A DNA stretch of 64,000 nt from positions 1 through 64,000 of the forward strand of contig NZ_RBZV01000017.1 of the NCBI RefSeq assembly GCF_003628145.1, given 5' to 3'. Below are positions 49,515 through 58,330 of this stretch, piece by piece (position 1 is the first letter of the stretch; each line of letters starts with the position of its first letter). This DNA comes from Trinickia fusca. GTDB taxonomy: Bacteria; Pseudomonadota; Gammaproteobacteria; Burkholderiales; Burkholderiaceae. Below the pieces are notes generated by a model, which saw only the letters and a list, made by a program, of their open reading frames with translations, was not told the DNA's origin and did no database searches. A program made the translations under genes and the position numbers.

Positions 49515-50483
49515 ATGTTCAACTCGACGCGAGAAGCCATGGACCGCACGACGTCCGCGACTTCGCTGCTGCGGCAACTCGGCGCAAGCGTCGACGCTGT
49601 GCCGTTTCAACCCCTCTCCACCGGCGCCGCTGACCTGCCGCTCGATACGCCGCCGCTGCCGACTTCGAACAGCCATCACGACGACAGCGTGGGCGACGAA
49701 TCGCATCGCTATCGCACGATCTGGCTCTCGGATATCCATCTGGGCTCGAGCGGGTGTCAGGCCGAATATCTGCTCGACTTCCTGCGTCATAACGAGTCCG
49801 AATACCTGTACCTCGTCGGCGACATCATCGACGGCTGGCAGCTCAAGAAAGGCTGGTACTGGCCGCAGGCGCACAACGACGTCGTGCAAAAAATCCTGCG
49901 CAAGGCGCGCAAAGGCACGCAGGTCATCTACATCCCGGGCAATCACGACGAAGGCGCGCGGCAATTCTGCGACCTGGCGTTCGGCGACATCCACGTCCGC
50001 GGCGAGGCGTTTCACACCACGCTGTCGGGCAAGCGCTTGTGGATCGTCCACGGCGACCTGTTCGACGGCGTGATTCAGCACGCCAAATGGCTCGCGTACC
50101 TCGGCGATACGGCCTACACGGGAATCCTCGTGCTGAACCGCTGGTTCAACCGCCTGCGCAGCCGCTTCGGCCTCCACTACTGGTCGCTGTCGCAGTATCT
50201 CAAGCATCAGGTCAAGAACGCCGTGAACTTCATCTCGTCGTTCGAGCACGTCATGGTCGACGAAGCACGCCGGCGCGGCTGCGACGGCGTCGTGTGCGGA
50301 CACATCCACAAAGCCGAGATCCGCGACGTCGACGGCCTGGTCTACTGCAACGACGGCGACTGGGTCGAGAGCCTGTCGGCGCTCGTCGAGACGCTCGATG
50401 GCGAACTCAAGATCGTGTACTGGACCGTCATGCGCTCGCCCGAAGCCAGCTCGCGCAAAACCAAGGCCAAGGCCGCCGCTTAA
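49515..50483 (+). CDS. LpxH-like metallophosphoesterase (UDP-2,3-diacylglucosamine diphosphatase family)
   Basis: A calcineurin-like phosphoesterase of the COG2908 type. The metal-ligand motifs are all present: SDIHLGS, GDIIDGW, GNHDEG, HGDLFD and GHIHKAE. The LpxH family splits UDP-diacylglucosamine in lipid A synthesis, but this copy is longer (about 320 residues), has a non-conserved N-terminus and a Lys/Ala-rich tail, and is likely a paralogue acting on another envelope lipid. The start is uncertain (GTG 49482, ATG 49515 or 49539). A GT4 glycosyltransferase and DgkA follow in the same direction. Confidence 0.78.
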   Translation: MFNSTREAMDRTTSATSLLRQLGASVDAVPFQPLSTGAADLPLDTPPLPTSNSHHDDSVGDESHRYRTIWLSDIHLGSSGCQAEYLLDFLRHNESEYLYLVGDIIDGWQLKKGWYWPQAHNDVVQKILRKARKGTQVIYIPGNHDEGARQFCDLAFGDIHVRGEAFHTTLSGKRLWIVHGDLFDGVIQHAKWLAYLGDTAYTGILVLNRWFNRLRSRFGLHYWSLSQYLKHQVKNAVNFISSFEHVMVDEARRRGCDGVVCGHIHKAEIRDVDGLVYCNDGDWVESLSALVETLDGELKIVYWTVMRSPEASSRKTKAKAAA

Positions 50484-50509
50484 AGCCCGTGACAACCGGA
50501 AATACCCGC

Positions 50510-51541
50510 ATGAAAATCATGATCGTCACCGACGCCTGGGAACCTCAGGTCAACGGCGTCGTGCGCACGCTGAAAAACACCACCCGCGAGCTCACCGCGC
50601 TCGGCCATCGCGTCGAGCTCGTCACACCGCTCGAATTTCGCACGGTGCCGTGCCCGACCTACCCCGAGATCCGACTCTCGCTGTTGCCACGCCGGCGTCT
50701 GCACACACGAATCAGCGAGTTCTCGCCTGATGCGCTGCACATCGCCACCGAAGGCCCGCTCGGGCTCGCCGCACGCGCCTATGCCGTCAGGCACGGCCTG
50801 CCGTTCACGACGGCCTACCACACGCGCTTTCCCGAGTACGTGCAGGCGCGTTTCGGCATTCCGGTAACGGCCACCTACCGCTTCCTGCGCTGGTTCCACG
50901 GCGCTTCGCTGGCCGTCATGGCACCGACGCCCGTCGTGAAAGCCGACCTCGAGCACCATGGCTTCAAGAACGTCGTGCTGTGGACGCGCGGCGTCGATCT
51001 CGAGATCTTTCATCCGATGGATTCGAAGGTGCTCAACACCGCGCGGCCGATCTTTCTCTATGTGGGGCGCGTGGCTGTCGAGAAAAACGTCGAGGCGTTC
51101 CTGAAGCTCGATCTGCCCGGCTCGAAGTGGGTCGCCGGCGAAGGACCCGCCCTTGCTGAGCTCAAGTCGCGCTACCCCGAGGTCAACTACCTCGGCGTGC
51201 TTTCGCAAGCGGAACTCGCGAAGGTCTATGCCTGCGCCGACGTGTTCGTCTTCCCGAGCCGCACCGACACGTTCGGCCTCGTGCTGCTCGAGGCGCTCGC
51301 TTGCGGCACGCCCGTGGCGGCCTACCCCGTGACGGGACCGATCGACGTGCTCGCCGATGGCGGAGCCGGCGCCATGCACGAAGACCTGCGCGAAGCATGC
51401 CTCGATGCGCTGAAAATCGACCGTGCGCATGCTCGCGCATGGGCCGAGCGCTTTTCCTGGAGAGCGGCGTCCGAGCAGTTCGCCGCGCATCTGAAGCCGC
51501 GTTCGAACGCGGCCATACCTGAGGAAAACGCAGCCGCATGA
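50510..51541 (+). CDS. GT4-family glycosyltransferase (MgtA/SqdX-like)
   Basis: A 343-residue GT-B glycosyltransferase. The N-terminus MKIMIVTDAWEPQVNGVVRT and the acceptor-side IATEGPLGLAARAYA are typical of glycolipid or mannosyl transferases. The nucleotide-sugar site reads FPSRTDTFGLVLLEALACGT, the variant seen in the SqdX/MgtA subgroup rather than a strict E-x7-E. It probably adds a sugar to diacylglycerol or a lipid headgroup, fitting its operon with an LpxH-like phosphatase and DgkA. The stop overlaps the dgkA ATG (ATGA). Confidence 0.85.
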   Translation: MKIMIVTDAWEPQVNGVVRTLKNTTRELTALGHRVELVTPLEFRTVPCPTYPEIRLSLLPRRRLHTRISEFSPDALHIATEGPLGLAARAYAVRHGLPFTTAYHTRFPEYVQARFGIPVTATYRFLRWFHGASLAVMAPTPVVKADLEHHGFKNVVLWTRGVDLEIFHPMDSKVLNTARPIFLYVGRVAVEKNVEAFLKLDLPGSKWVAGEGPALAELKSRYPEVNYLGVLSQAELAKVYACADVFVFPSRTDTFGLVLLEALACGTPVAAYPVTGPIDVLADGGAGAMHEDLREACLDALKIDRAHARAWAERFSWRAASEQFAAHLKPRSNAAIPEENAAA

Positions 51542-52029
51542 AGCGCGATCCGTCGCTTTCCCCGCAAGCCGCCAGCGAGCCTCAAGCACCTCATGAGCCG
51601 CTCGGCCCCGACGATCCCCTCGCGCTGGCGCCCGCGCCCTTCAATCCGTACAAAGGCAATCGCGGCCTCACGCGCGCATGGCACGCGCTGAAGAACTCGA
51701 TCAACGGTTTTCGCGTGGCGATTCGCGAAGAAAGCGCGTTTCGTCAGGAGCTCACGCTCGCCGCGATTCTCGTGCCATGCGGCACGTTCGTGCCTGTCGA
51801 CGCCGTCTCGCACGTGCTGCTCGTCGGCTCGGTGCTGCTCGTGCTGATCGTGGAACTGCTCAATTCGAGCGTCGAGGCGGCCATCGACCGCATTTCGCTC
51901 GAGCGTCACGAGCTGTCGAGGCGCGCGAAAGACCTCGGCAGCGCCGCGGTTACCGTCGCACTCGTGCTTTGCGTGCTGACTTGGGCCCTCATCGTGGGCC
52001 CGCTCGCGATGCATTGGCTGGGCCGCTGA
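51538..52029 (+). CDS. dgkA: Diacylglycerol kinase
   Basis: A 163-residue protein whose last about 120 residues form the three-helix DgkA fold: AWHALKNSINGFRVAIREES, then AFRQELTLAAILVPC, and the active-site NSSVEAAIDRISLERHEL. It phosphorylates diacylglycerol to phosphatidic acid in the inner membrane, recycling the diacylglycerol released by lipid remodelling. The N-terminal about 40 residues are a variable cytosolic extension. It overlaps the glycosyltransferase gene by four bases. Confidence 0.93.
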   Translation: MKRDPSLSPQAASEPQAPHEPLGPDDPLALAPAPFNPYKGNRGLTRAWHALKNSINGFRVAIREESAFRQELTLAAILVPCGTFVPVDAVSHVLLVGSVLLVLIVELLNSSVEAAIDRISLERHELSRRAKDLGSAAVTVALVLCVLTWALIVGPLAMHWLGR

Positions 52030-52259
52030 AACCGACCAAAGCCACGCCCCGCAAGGCTTCAGCGAACGATCGTTCGAAATCTGTCTCTCCCGCGCCACAC
52101 AAGGCTTGTCCGGAAAACCCTATACAAAAGTCCGGGGAACAGAACGACCAGTTTATAATCGCCCGACAATCCTCAAAACATACCAACCGAGCCGGGCTCA
52201 CAACGCAAGCTCGCGAGAGCGACACGCGTGCCCGGCAGCACAGGGCCGGACGAGACGAT

Positions 52260-52985
52260 ATGGAAGCCAAAACTCCCCGCCGCACCCGCGAACGGATTCT
52301 CGAGCTGTCGTTGAAGCTATTCAACGAGATCGGCGAACCGAACGTGACCACGACGACGATCGCGGAGGAAATGGAGATCAGCCCAGGCAATCTCTACTAC
52401 CATTTCCGCAACAAGGACGACATCATCAACAGCATCTTCGCGCAGTTCGAGCAGGCCATCGAAAAGCGACTGCGGTTCCCCGAAGATCATCGTCCGACCA
52501 TCGACGAGACCTGGTCGTACCTGCAGTACATGGCCGACTTCATGTGGACGTACCGCTTCCTGTACCGCGACCTGAACGACCTGCTCGCGCGCAACCGCAC
52601 GCTCGAGACGCACTTCAAGCAGATCATCAGCCACAAGGTGCGCTTTGCGCGCGACATGTGCGAACTGCTCGTGGCCGACGACGAAATGGTGGCGACGCCC
52701 GATGAGATTCAAGTCATCGCGACCAACATGGGCGTCATCGCGACGTACTGGCTCTCGTACCAGTTCGTCATGCATCCGCGCAAGTACAACGACCAGGAAG
52801 CGATCCGCGACGAGCTGCATCAGGTCAGCGTGCACGTGATCTCGATGATGGCGCCGTATCTGCGTGGCCGCTCGCGACAATTGTTCGACGATCTCGTCTC
52901 CGGCAAGCTGCCCAAGCGTCAGTTCCAGGACTATCTGCCTCCGCGCGATGGCTCGCGCGCCGCCGCCAAGGACGCCCAGCAATGA
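52260..52985 (+). CDS. TetR/AcrR-family transcriptional regulator
   Basis: A 241-residue repressor-type regulator. The helix-turn-helix is ILELSLKLFNEIGEPNVTTT followed by TIAEEMEISPGNLYYHFRNK. The remaining helical domain (residues about 60-230) should bind a ligand, unidentified. A TATAAT at 52154-52159 lies about 100 bases upstream; no good -35 box is spaced from it. The stop overlaps the start of the LOG-family gene (ATGA), so the two are cotranscribed. Confidence 0.88.
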   Translation: MEAKTPRRTRERILELSLKLFNEIGEPNVTTTTIAEEMEISPGNLYYHFRNKDDIINSIFAQFEQAIEKRLRFPEDHRPTIDETWSYLQYMADFMWTYRFLYRDLNDLLARNRTLETHFKQIISHKVRFARDMCELLVADDEMVATPDEIQVIATNMGVIATYWLSYQFVMHPRKYNDQEAIRDELHQVSVHVISMMAPYLRGRSRQLFDDLVSGKLPKRQFQDYLPPRDGSRAAAKDAQQ

Positions 52986-53566
52986 AATCGATCTGCGTCT
53001 ACTGCGGTTCTTCGCCCGGCGCCAAGCCGGTCTATGCGCAGGCCGCGCGGGCGTTCGGTCAAGCACTCGTGCGCGAGGGCTGCTCGCTCGTCTACGGCGG
53101 CGGCCGCGTAGGCCTGATGGGCATCATCGCCGATGCCGTGCTCGAGGCCGGTGGCCAGGCGATCGGCGTGATCCCCAAGCTGCTCGTCGACAGGGAAATC
53201 GGCCATCCGGGGCTCACGGAACTGCACGTCGTGCCCGACATGCATGAGCGCAAGAAGAAGATGGCCGATCTCGCCGACGCGTTCGTCGCGCTGCCCGGCG
53301 GCGCGGGCACGCTCGAAGAGCTGTTCGAGGTCTACACGTGGTCCCACCTCGGCTATCACAACAAGCCGATCGGGCTCTACGACGTCGAAGGCTACTATCG
53401 TCCGCTCGTCGCAATGCTCGAACACACCGTGCGCGAAGGCTTCTTGCGGCAGAACTACGTCGATGCGCTGCAGGTCGACGCGCACGCACCTGGGCTGATC
53501 GACAAGCTGCGCCGCTATCGTCCGCCCGGCAGCGATAAGTGGGCTCTCGAGCGCGACGCCGTCTGA
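52982..53566 (+). CDS. LOG family protein (cytokinin nucleoside 5'-monophosphate phosphoribohydrolase type)
   Basis: A 194-residue Rossmann-fold protein of the TIGR00730 family. Motifs: YCGSSPGAKPVY, VYGGGRVGLMGIIAD, and the catalytic PGGAGTLEELFEVYTW, with active-site Arg and Glu in MHERKKKMADLA. LOG enzymes release free base from nucleoside monophosphates (cytokinins in plant-associated microbes; AMP/purine nucleotides generally). Its translational coupling to a TetR regulator is notable. No isopentenyltransferase gene is nearby. Confidence 0.9.
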   Translation: MKSICVYCGSSPGAKPVYAQAARAFGQALVREGCSLVYGGGRVGLMGIIADAVLEAGGQAIGVIPKLLVDREIGHPGLTELHVVPDMHERKKKMADLADAFVALPGGAGTLEELFEVYTWSHLGYHNKPIGLYDVEGYYRPLVAMLEHTVREGFLRQNYVDALQVDAHAPGLIDKLRRYRPPGSDKWALERDAV

Positions 53567-53606
53567 GCGGCTGCGCCCCCTCCCCCTCCGATCCGGTGAT
53601 GCTCCG

Positions 53607-54362
53607 ATGACCCGCGCCCAGCCCGTGGCTCTCATCACCGGCGCCAGCCGCGGCATCGGCCGCGCCACCGCGCTCAAGCTCGGGCAGGCCGGCTGGGCCG
53701 TCGGCGTCAACTACACGCGCGACGCGCTGGCCGCCGAACAGACTGCGGCCGAGGTCGAATGCGCAGGCGGCCGCGCACTGACCGTGCAAGCGGACGTTGC
53801 CGACGAAGCCGCCGTAATCGCGATGTTCGACACGCTCGAACGCACGTTCGGGCCCATCGACGCACTCGTGAACAACGCTGGCATCGTCGCTCACTCGATG
53901 CCCCTTGCCGACATGGACTATGCGCGGCTCAAGCGTATGTTCGACGTGAATGTGCTCGGCGCGTACCTTTGCGCCCGCGAGGCGGCCCGCCGCATGTCGA
54001 CCGACCGTGGCGGGCACGGCGGCGCGATCGTCAACGTCTCCTCGGCGGCAGCCCGGCTCGGCTCGCCCAACGAGTATGTCGACTATGCAGGCTCGAAAGG
54101 CGCGATCGATACGATGACGCTCGGCCTCGCCAAGGAACTCGGGCCACGCGCAATACGCGTCAATGCCGTGCGCCCGGGCCTCATCGACACCGAGATCCAC
54201 GCCAGCGGCGGACGCCCCGAGCGCGCGGCGACACTCGGCGCGCAAACGCCGGCCGGACGGCCCGGTACGGCGGAAGAAGTCGCTGCGGCTATCGTCTGGC
54301 TGCTCAGCGACGCCGCCTCGTACGTCAACGGCGCCCTGCTCGACGTCGCCGGCGGCCGATAA
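53607..54362 (+). CDS. SDR-family oxidoreductase
   Basis: A 251-residue classical short-chain dehydrogenase/reductase. The cofactor motif is ITGASRGIGRATALKLG; the structural NNAGIV and catalytic triad residues (SSAAARLGSP ... YVDYAGSKGAID, Ser-Tyr-Lys) are all present. Residues after the cofactor motif (NYTRD) favour NADP(H). Resemblance to FabG-type and glucose-dehydrogenase-type SDRs does not define the substrate. It follows the LOG gene by 40 bases. Confidence 0.9.
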   Translation: MTRAQPVALITGASRGIGRATALKLGQAGWAVGVNYTRDALAAEQTAAEVECAGGRALTVQADVADEAAVIAMFDTLERTFGPIDALVNNAGIVAHSMPLADMDYARLKRMFDVNVLGAYLCAREAARRMSTDRGGHGGAIVNVSSAAARLGSPNEYVDYAGSKGAIDTMTLGLAKELGPRAIRVNAVRPGLIDTEIHASGGRPERAATLGAQTPAGRPGTAEEVAAAIVWLLSDAASYVNGALLDVAGGR

Positions 54363-54597
54363 ACGGCATCGTCGCCACCCGCCCCGGCGCGGCGTTCTGA
54401 CCCCACCCACACAAAACTCCACAAAGCTCGACGCTTCTCGTAATACGCGGTAACAATTGGCCGATACACTTATTCGTAATGGCTGGCCAAGTTGTTGCAA
54501 GCAGTTGGAGTCGTTCATAGCCAGCTCCCTACGCGGGCCACGCGTCATCAGGCTGCACGCCACGTAAGCGTCCGGCCGATTCAAACGACCGATTCAC

Positions 54598-56664
54598 ATG
54601 CTCGGACCTGTAGAGACTCCGCGGCGGACTTCGTCCGCCCGCGATCCCCTCGTTTCGCCCGTCGCCTCCGCGCGCCGCGCTCACGCTGGCATCGAACCGG
54701 CGCTGACGACGCTGCGCACGCATGGCCTCGAGCCGGTCGACGTGTCGATGGGCAGTCACGGGCACGCGCCGGCAGCGGAACGGACTATCGCACGCGCGTG
54801 GTTCTGGCCTCGGCTGCGGGCCTGGCTGATCATGCTGGCGCTCGTGTGCGCCTACGTGCTGCCCGGCACACTCGGCCACGACCCCTGGAAGCAGGACGAG
54901 ACCTATACGTTCGGCATCATCCAGCACATGCTCGAGACCGGTGACTGGGTCGTGCCGACGAATGCGGGCCAGCCGTTCGTCGAAAAACCCCCGCTTTACG
55001 ACTGGGTTGCCGCCTCGCTCGCGTGGGCAGGCGGCGACGTGTTGCCGCTGCACGACGCGGCACGGCTCGCCAGCGCGCTGTTTACGCTGCTCACGCTCGC
55101 CTGCGTCGCGCGACTTGCGCGTCAGGCGACTGGAGCCCGCAGCTGGAGCGACATGCGTGTGCTCGGCATGCTGGCGCTGTTTGCGGGCACGCTGCTCGTC
55201 GTCAAGCACTCGCACGACATGATGACCGACGTCGCCTTGATGGCGGGCACGGCGCTTGGCTTTTGCGGTCTTTTCGAGCTCGTGACGATCCTGCGTCGCG
55301 ACCGGGCCGACACCGACCGCAAGGCTGCCGACGTGGCCGCGCTGATGCTCGGCGTCGGTGTCGGCATCGCCTTCATGACGAAGGGACTCTTTCTGCCACT
55401 CGTCTTCGGCGCCACCGTGTGCGCGCTGCCGATCATCGATCCGGCCTGCCGCAGCCGCGCGTTCGTCCGCGCGCTTGCGCTCGCCGCGCTCGCCTTTGCC
55501 CCGTTCGCGCTCGTTTGGCCGATTGCCTTCTACTGCCGCTCGAGCGAGCTGTTCAAGGTGTGGTTCTGGGATAACAACATCGGCCGCTTCTTCGGCTTTT
55601 CGGTGCCGCAGCTCGGTTCCGAGAACGATAAGCCGCTGTTCATCTGGCGCGTGCTGCTGACGGCGGGCTTCCCCGTCGGGCCGCTCGCCCTCGCCGCACT
55701 GGCCGGCGGCGCGTGGCGCCGCTGGCGCGAGCCGCGCGTCGCGTTGCCCGTCGTCTTCTGCGGCATCGGCATCGTGGTGCTGCAAATGTCGGCGACCGCG
55801 CGCGAACTGTACCTGCTGCCGTTCATGGCCCCGTGCGCATTGCTCGCCCTGCAAGGCGTCGAGCGCATCACGTTGCGCGCGCACACCGCTTGGGACTTCG
55901 TCAGCCGCGCGCTGTTCGGCCTCTCCGCGGCAGCCACTTGGCTGGTCTGGTCGGATATGACCGATCCGTCGAGCACCCATGAGCAGATCCGTTTCCTCGG
56001 CCGCTGGCTGCCGCTCGACTGGACGATGCCGATCCAGCCGGTGGCCGTCATGATTGCGCTCGGGTTCACGTCCGCCTGGCTGTGGCTGCTGCCGCTGCTG
56101 CGGCAAACCGGTAAGTGGCGCGGCGTGTTCAGTTGGTGCGCGGGCGCGATGCTCGCCTGGGGCCTCGTTTTCACGCTGCTGTTGCCGTGGATCGATGTCG
56201 CCAAGAGCTATCGCTCCGTATTCGAAGACCTGTCGGTGCATCTGGATTCTGCATGGCGCCAGGGCGACTGCCTGGCGAGCCAGGACCTCGGCGAATCGGA
56301 AGCACCGATGCTGTATTACTTCACGGGCATCCTGCACGCGCCGTTGGCGGCCGATGCGCCGGAGAATACGCAGTGCCGCTGGATCATCGTGCAAGGCGCC
56401 CCGAATGACGGCAAAACGCCGGCCGGCGACTGGACGCCGTTCTGGGCAGGTGCACGGCCCGGCGACGATGGTCAGCAACTGCGCGTTTACTTGCGCAAGC
56501 CGTTCAGCATCGCCAACGCAAGCAATATCAACAAAACACAACCGATTAAAACGACGAATTGGGTTCGAGCAGAAGCGCACGCTCCTCATCGGTCAATGTC
56601 CGCCCCGACGCGGCATGGCGATGTGGAAAGCAATCAAAGCGTTCGACGATTTCCCAGCGTCTGA
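54598..56664 (+). CDS. ArnT-like glycosyltransferase family 39/83 membrane protein
   Basis: A 688-residue GT-C glycosyltransferase. A variable cytosolic lead of about 70 residues is followed by the first helix (LRAWLIMLALVCAYVLPGTL) and the catalytic acidic loop GHDPWKQDETYTFGI. About 11 further helices follow, including GVGIAFMTKGLFLPLVFGA. Family members transfer sugars (such as aminoarabinose) from undecaprenyl phosphate to lipid A or other acceptors at the periplasmic face. No arn genes are nearby. The last about 40 residues (from KTQPIKTTNWV) are read antisense through the decayed DUF924 copy at 56543-56760, so the real conserved end is near residue 647. Confidence 0.82.
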   Translation: MLGPVETPRRTSSARDPLVSPVASARRAHAGIEPALTTLRTHGLEPVDVSMGSHGHAPAAERTIARAWFWPRLRAWLIMLALVCAYVLPGTLGHDPWKQDETYTFGIIQHMLETGDWVVPTNAGQPFVEKPPLYDWVAASLAWAGGDVLPLHDAARLASALFTLLTLACVARLARQATGARSWSDMRVLGMLALFAGTLLVVKHSHDMMTDVALMAGTALGFCGLFELVTILRRDRADTDRKAADVAALMLGVGVGIAFMTKGLFLPLVFGATVCALPIIDPACRSRAFVRALALAALAFAPFALVWPIAFYCRSSELFKVWFWDNNIGRFFGFSVPQLGSENDKPLFIWRVLLTAGFPVGPLALAALAGGAWRRWREPRVALPVVFCGIGIVVLQMSATARELYLLPFMAPCALLALQGVERITLRAHTAWDFVSRALFGLSAAATWLVWSDMTDPSSTHEQIRFLGRWLPLDWTMPIQPVAVMIALGFTSAWLWLLPLLRQTGKWRGVFSWCAGAMLAWGLVFTLLLPWIDVAKSYRSVFEDLSVHLDSAWRQGDCLASQDLGESEAPMLYYFTGILHAPLAADAPENTQCRWIIVQGAPNDGKTPAGDWTPFWAGARPGDDGQQLRVYLRKPFSIANASNINKTQPIKTTNWVRAEAHAPHRSMSAPTRHGDVESNQSVRRFPSV

Positions 56665-56760
56665 TTACATACTCGAGATAGCCGCGCTCGCCCGTTTGCC
56701 GAGCGAGCGCGTCGAACAGGCACACCGAGTCGCTGAACGTCCGGCGACTCGGTGTGTTCG
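56543..56760 (-). pseudogene. Decayed 3' fragment of the DUF924 gene (partial duplicate)
   Basis: This segment aligns with 59750-59969, the 3' end of the intact DUF924 gene. The first 191 positions align without a gap with about 25 mismatches (87% identity by eye), including the same TAA stop and the ending LLLEPNSSF. At 56733/56734 two bases are missing relative to the intact gene, shifting the frame; similarity continues to 56760 and then stops just before the motB-like stop codon. It has no start and is overlapped antisense by the ArnT-like gene. It marks one edge of the inserted MotAB/CRP-FliG module. Confidence 0.9.
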
Positions 56761-56793
56761 CTTGCCCACGCCGCGAGCTAGGGCCTGTTCGCG

Positions 56794-57495
56794 CTAATAC
56801 TGAACCAGAATCGTCACGCGCCGATTCGCAGCCCGGGCCGCCGCGTCATCTCCCAGCACTAACGGGACGTTATCCGCGCGGCCAATCGCGGCGAGCCTGA
56901 GCGGCTCGATTCCCTGGTCGACGAAGTACCGCACGACGGCCCCCGCTCGCGCGGACGAAAGCTCCCAATTCGACTCGTACTTCGCGTTCGAGATGGGCAC
57001 GCTGTCGCTATGGCCTTCGACCAAAATACTCTTCGCCGATCGGCTTGCGAGTGCTCGTGCGACTTGATTGAGGACTGCAAACGAATCGGGCAGCAGGCGC
57101 GCATCGCCCGAATTGAACAGGACCTTCGCGTTGATCGCGATCTCCACGCCCTCAGACGTATCGACCACCGCGATCTGGTGCTGGTCGCTCAACGGTTTCA
57201 AAAGGGAGAGCAGCGTCTGTTTCGCCGTTGTTCGCGCGTTTTGCACGGCGCTTGCGGCATCCATGCCGGCGACGGCGGCCCGTTGCTTGACGACGTGCGC
57301 GTCGAACGCCTTGCTCTCGAGCTCCCTGTATTTCGCCAACTGCAACACATAGAGCGCGAGAAAGAACACCATCAGCGTCGTGATGAGATCCGCGTAGGAA
57401 ATGAGCCAGCGCTCCGAACGCTCGTCGGCATCCTCCTCGTCCTCGTATCCGTTCTCGGAGGGTGCGAGGCGTTTGCCGCCAGAAAGGATGCTCAT
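56794..57495 (-). CDS. MotB-like OmpA-family stator protein
   Basis: A 233-residue protein with MotB architecture. A short acidic cytosolic lead is followed by one membrane helix, SYADLITTLMVFFLALYVL (residues about 33-53); Asp36 corresponds to the proton-carrying Asp of MotB. A helical linker (about 55-105) leads to an OmpA-like peptidoglycan-binding domain (107-231) with VEGHSDSVP (Asp164) and NWELSSARAGAVVRYF (Arg183), the residues that hold meso-diaminopimelate. It is shorter than E. coli MotB (308). It is last in the operon, 61 bases after the MotA-like gene. No chemotaxis or flagellar genes are adjacent. Confidence 0.88.
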   Translation of the reverse strand: MSILSGGKRLAPSENGYEDEEDADERSERWLISYADLITTLMVFFLALYVLQLAKYRELESKAFDAHVVKQRAAVAGMDAASAVQNARTTAKQTLLSLLKPLSDQHQIAVVDTSEGVEIAINAKVLFNSGDARLLPDSFAVLNQVARALASRSAKSILVEGHSDSVPISNAKYESNWELSSARAGAVVRYFVDQGIEPLRLAAIGRADNVPLVLGDDAAARAANRRVTILVQY

Positions 57496-57556
57496 GATGA
57501 AAAGCTCAATTCAAAAACCAGCGTTCGATACGATGCGTCCGGTCCGCCGAGCCGGG

Positions 57557-58321
57557 CTAGGCCAGCAGCTCCGCGGACCGCTCCCGGACTTCTGCCGCCA
57601 AACGCGTCTCGATGGTTTGCGGCGACTCCTTGCGCGAAATGGCGAGCAAGCCATCCAGGTACAACCGTCTGAAGCGCAATTCGCTATCGACCTGCGCTTT
57701 GATCTTTCCGTACAGCGGCAGAAAGATCAGATTCGCCAGCGCCAGGCCATAGAGCGTCGCGGTGAATGCGGCTGCGATACCTTGCCCGAGCTGCGCCGGC
57801 TCGAGGATGTGGCCCGTCACGTGGATCAAGCCGAGCACGGCGCCAAGAATGCCGAAAGTCGGCGCATACCCGCCTGCCTGCTGCCAGATGCGTGCCGCGG
57901 CCATGCGATTGCGCTCATAGGCAACCAACTCCCGTTGCAGGGCATCTTCGAGGACAGCGGTGGACACACCGTTTGCGAGCAGCTCCAAGCCCCGCTTCGC
58001 AAAGGCGTTGATCCCGCTGGCGTCGATCGATTCGAACGCCAGCATGCCGTTCAATTTCGCCTGATCGCCCCACTCGAGCAAGACCGAGAGACTTTCGCGG
58101 TCGACTTGCCGTGTCTTGGTGAACGCGAGATGCAGCTGCTTGATGCCGTCGCAGAACCGCACCCAGGTGTTCTGAATCATCACGGCGCTCACGGTGCCGC
58201 CCAGGACGATGACCAGCGCCTCCATCTGGAAGAGCGTCGTGAAATGGCCGCCCTCGAGCCAGAAGCCGAGGGCGATGGCGGTCGCGCCGAATAGCGCGCC
58301 AAATACGGTCAGCAGATCCAT
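57557..58321 (-). CDS. MotA-like stator proton/ion channel subunit
   Basis: A 254-residue protein with the four-helix MotA/PomA plan: TM1 MDLLTVFGALFGATAIALGF, TM2 EALVIVLGGTVSAVMIQ, a large cytosolic loop (about 52-150), TM3 GYAPTFGILGAVLGLIHVTG and TM4 GIAAAFTATLYGLALANLIF. Pro154 and Pro202 occupy the positions of the functional prolines. The loop has a charged patch (LQRELVAYERNRM) where MotA contacts FliG. Length and the GGYAPTFG motif place it with the shorter PomA/MotP-type stators. ATG 58321 or GTG 58330 (directly after the upstream TGA) may be the start. It needs the MotB-like protein to form a channel. Confidence 0.88.
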   Translation of the reverse strand: MDLLTVFGALFGATAIALGFWLEGGHFTTLFQMEALVIVLGGTVSAVMIQNTWVRFCDGIKQLHLAFTKTRQVDRESLSVLLEWGDQAKLNGMLAFESIDASGINAFAKRGLELLANGVSTAVLEDALQRELVAYERNRMAAARIWQQAGGYAPTFGILGAVLGLIHVTGHILEPAQLGQGIAAAFTATLYGLALANLIFLPLYGKIKAQVDSELRFRRLYLDGLLAISRKESPQTIETRLAAEVRERSAELLA

Positions 58322-58330
58322 GGCGAACAC

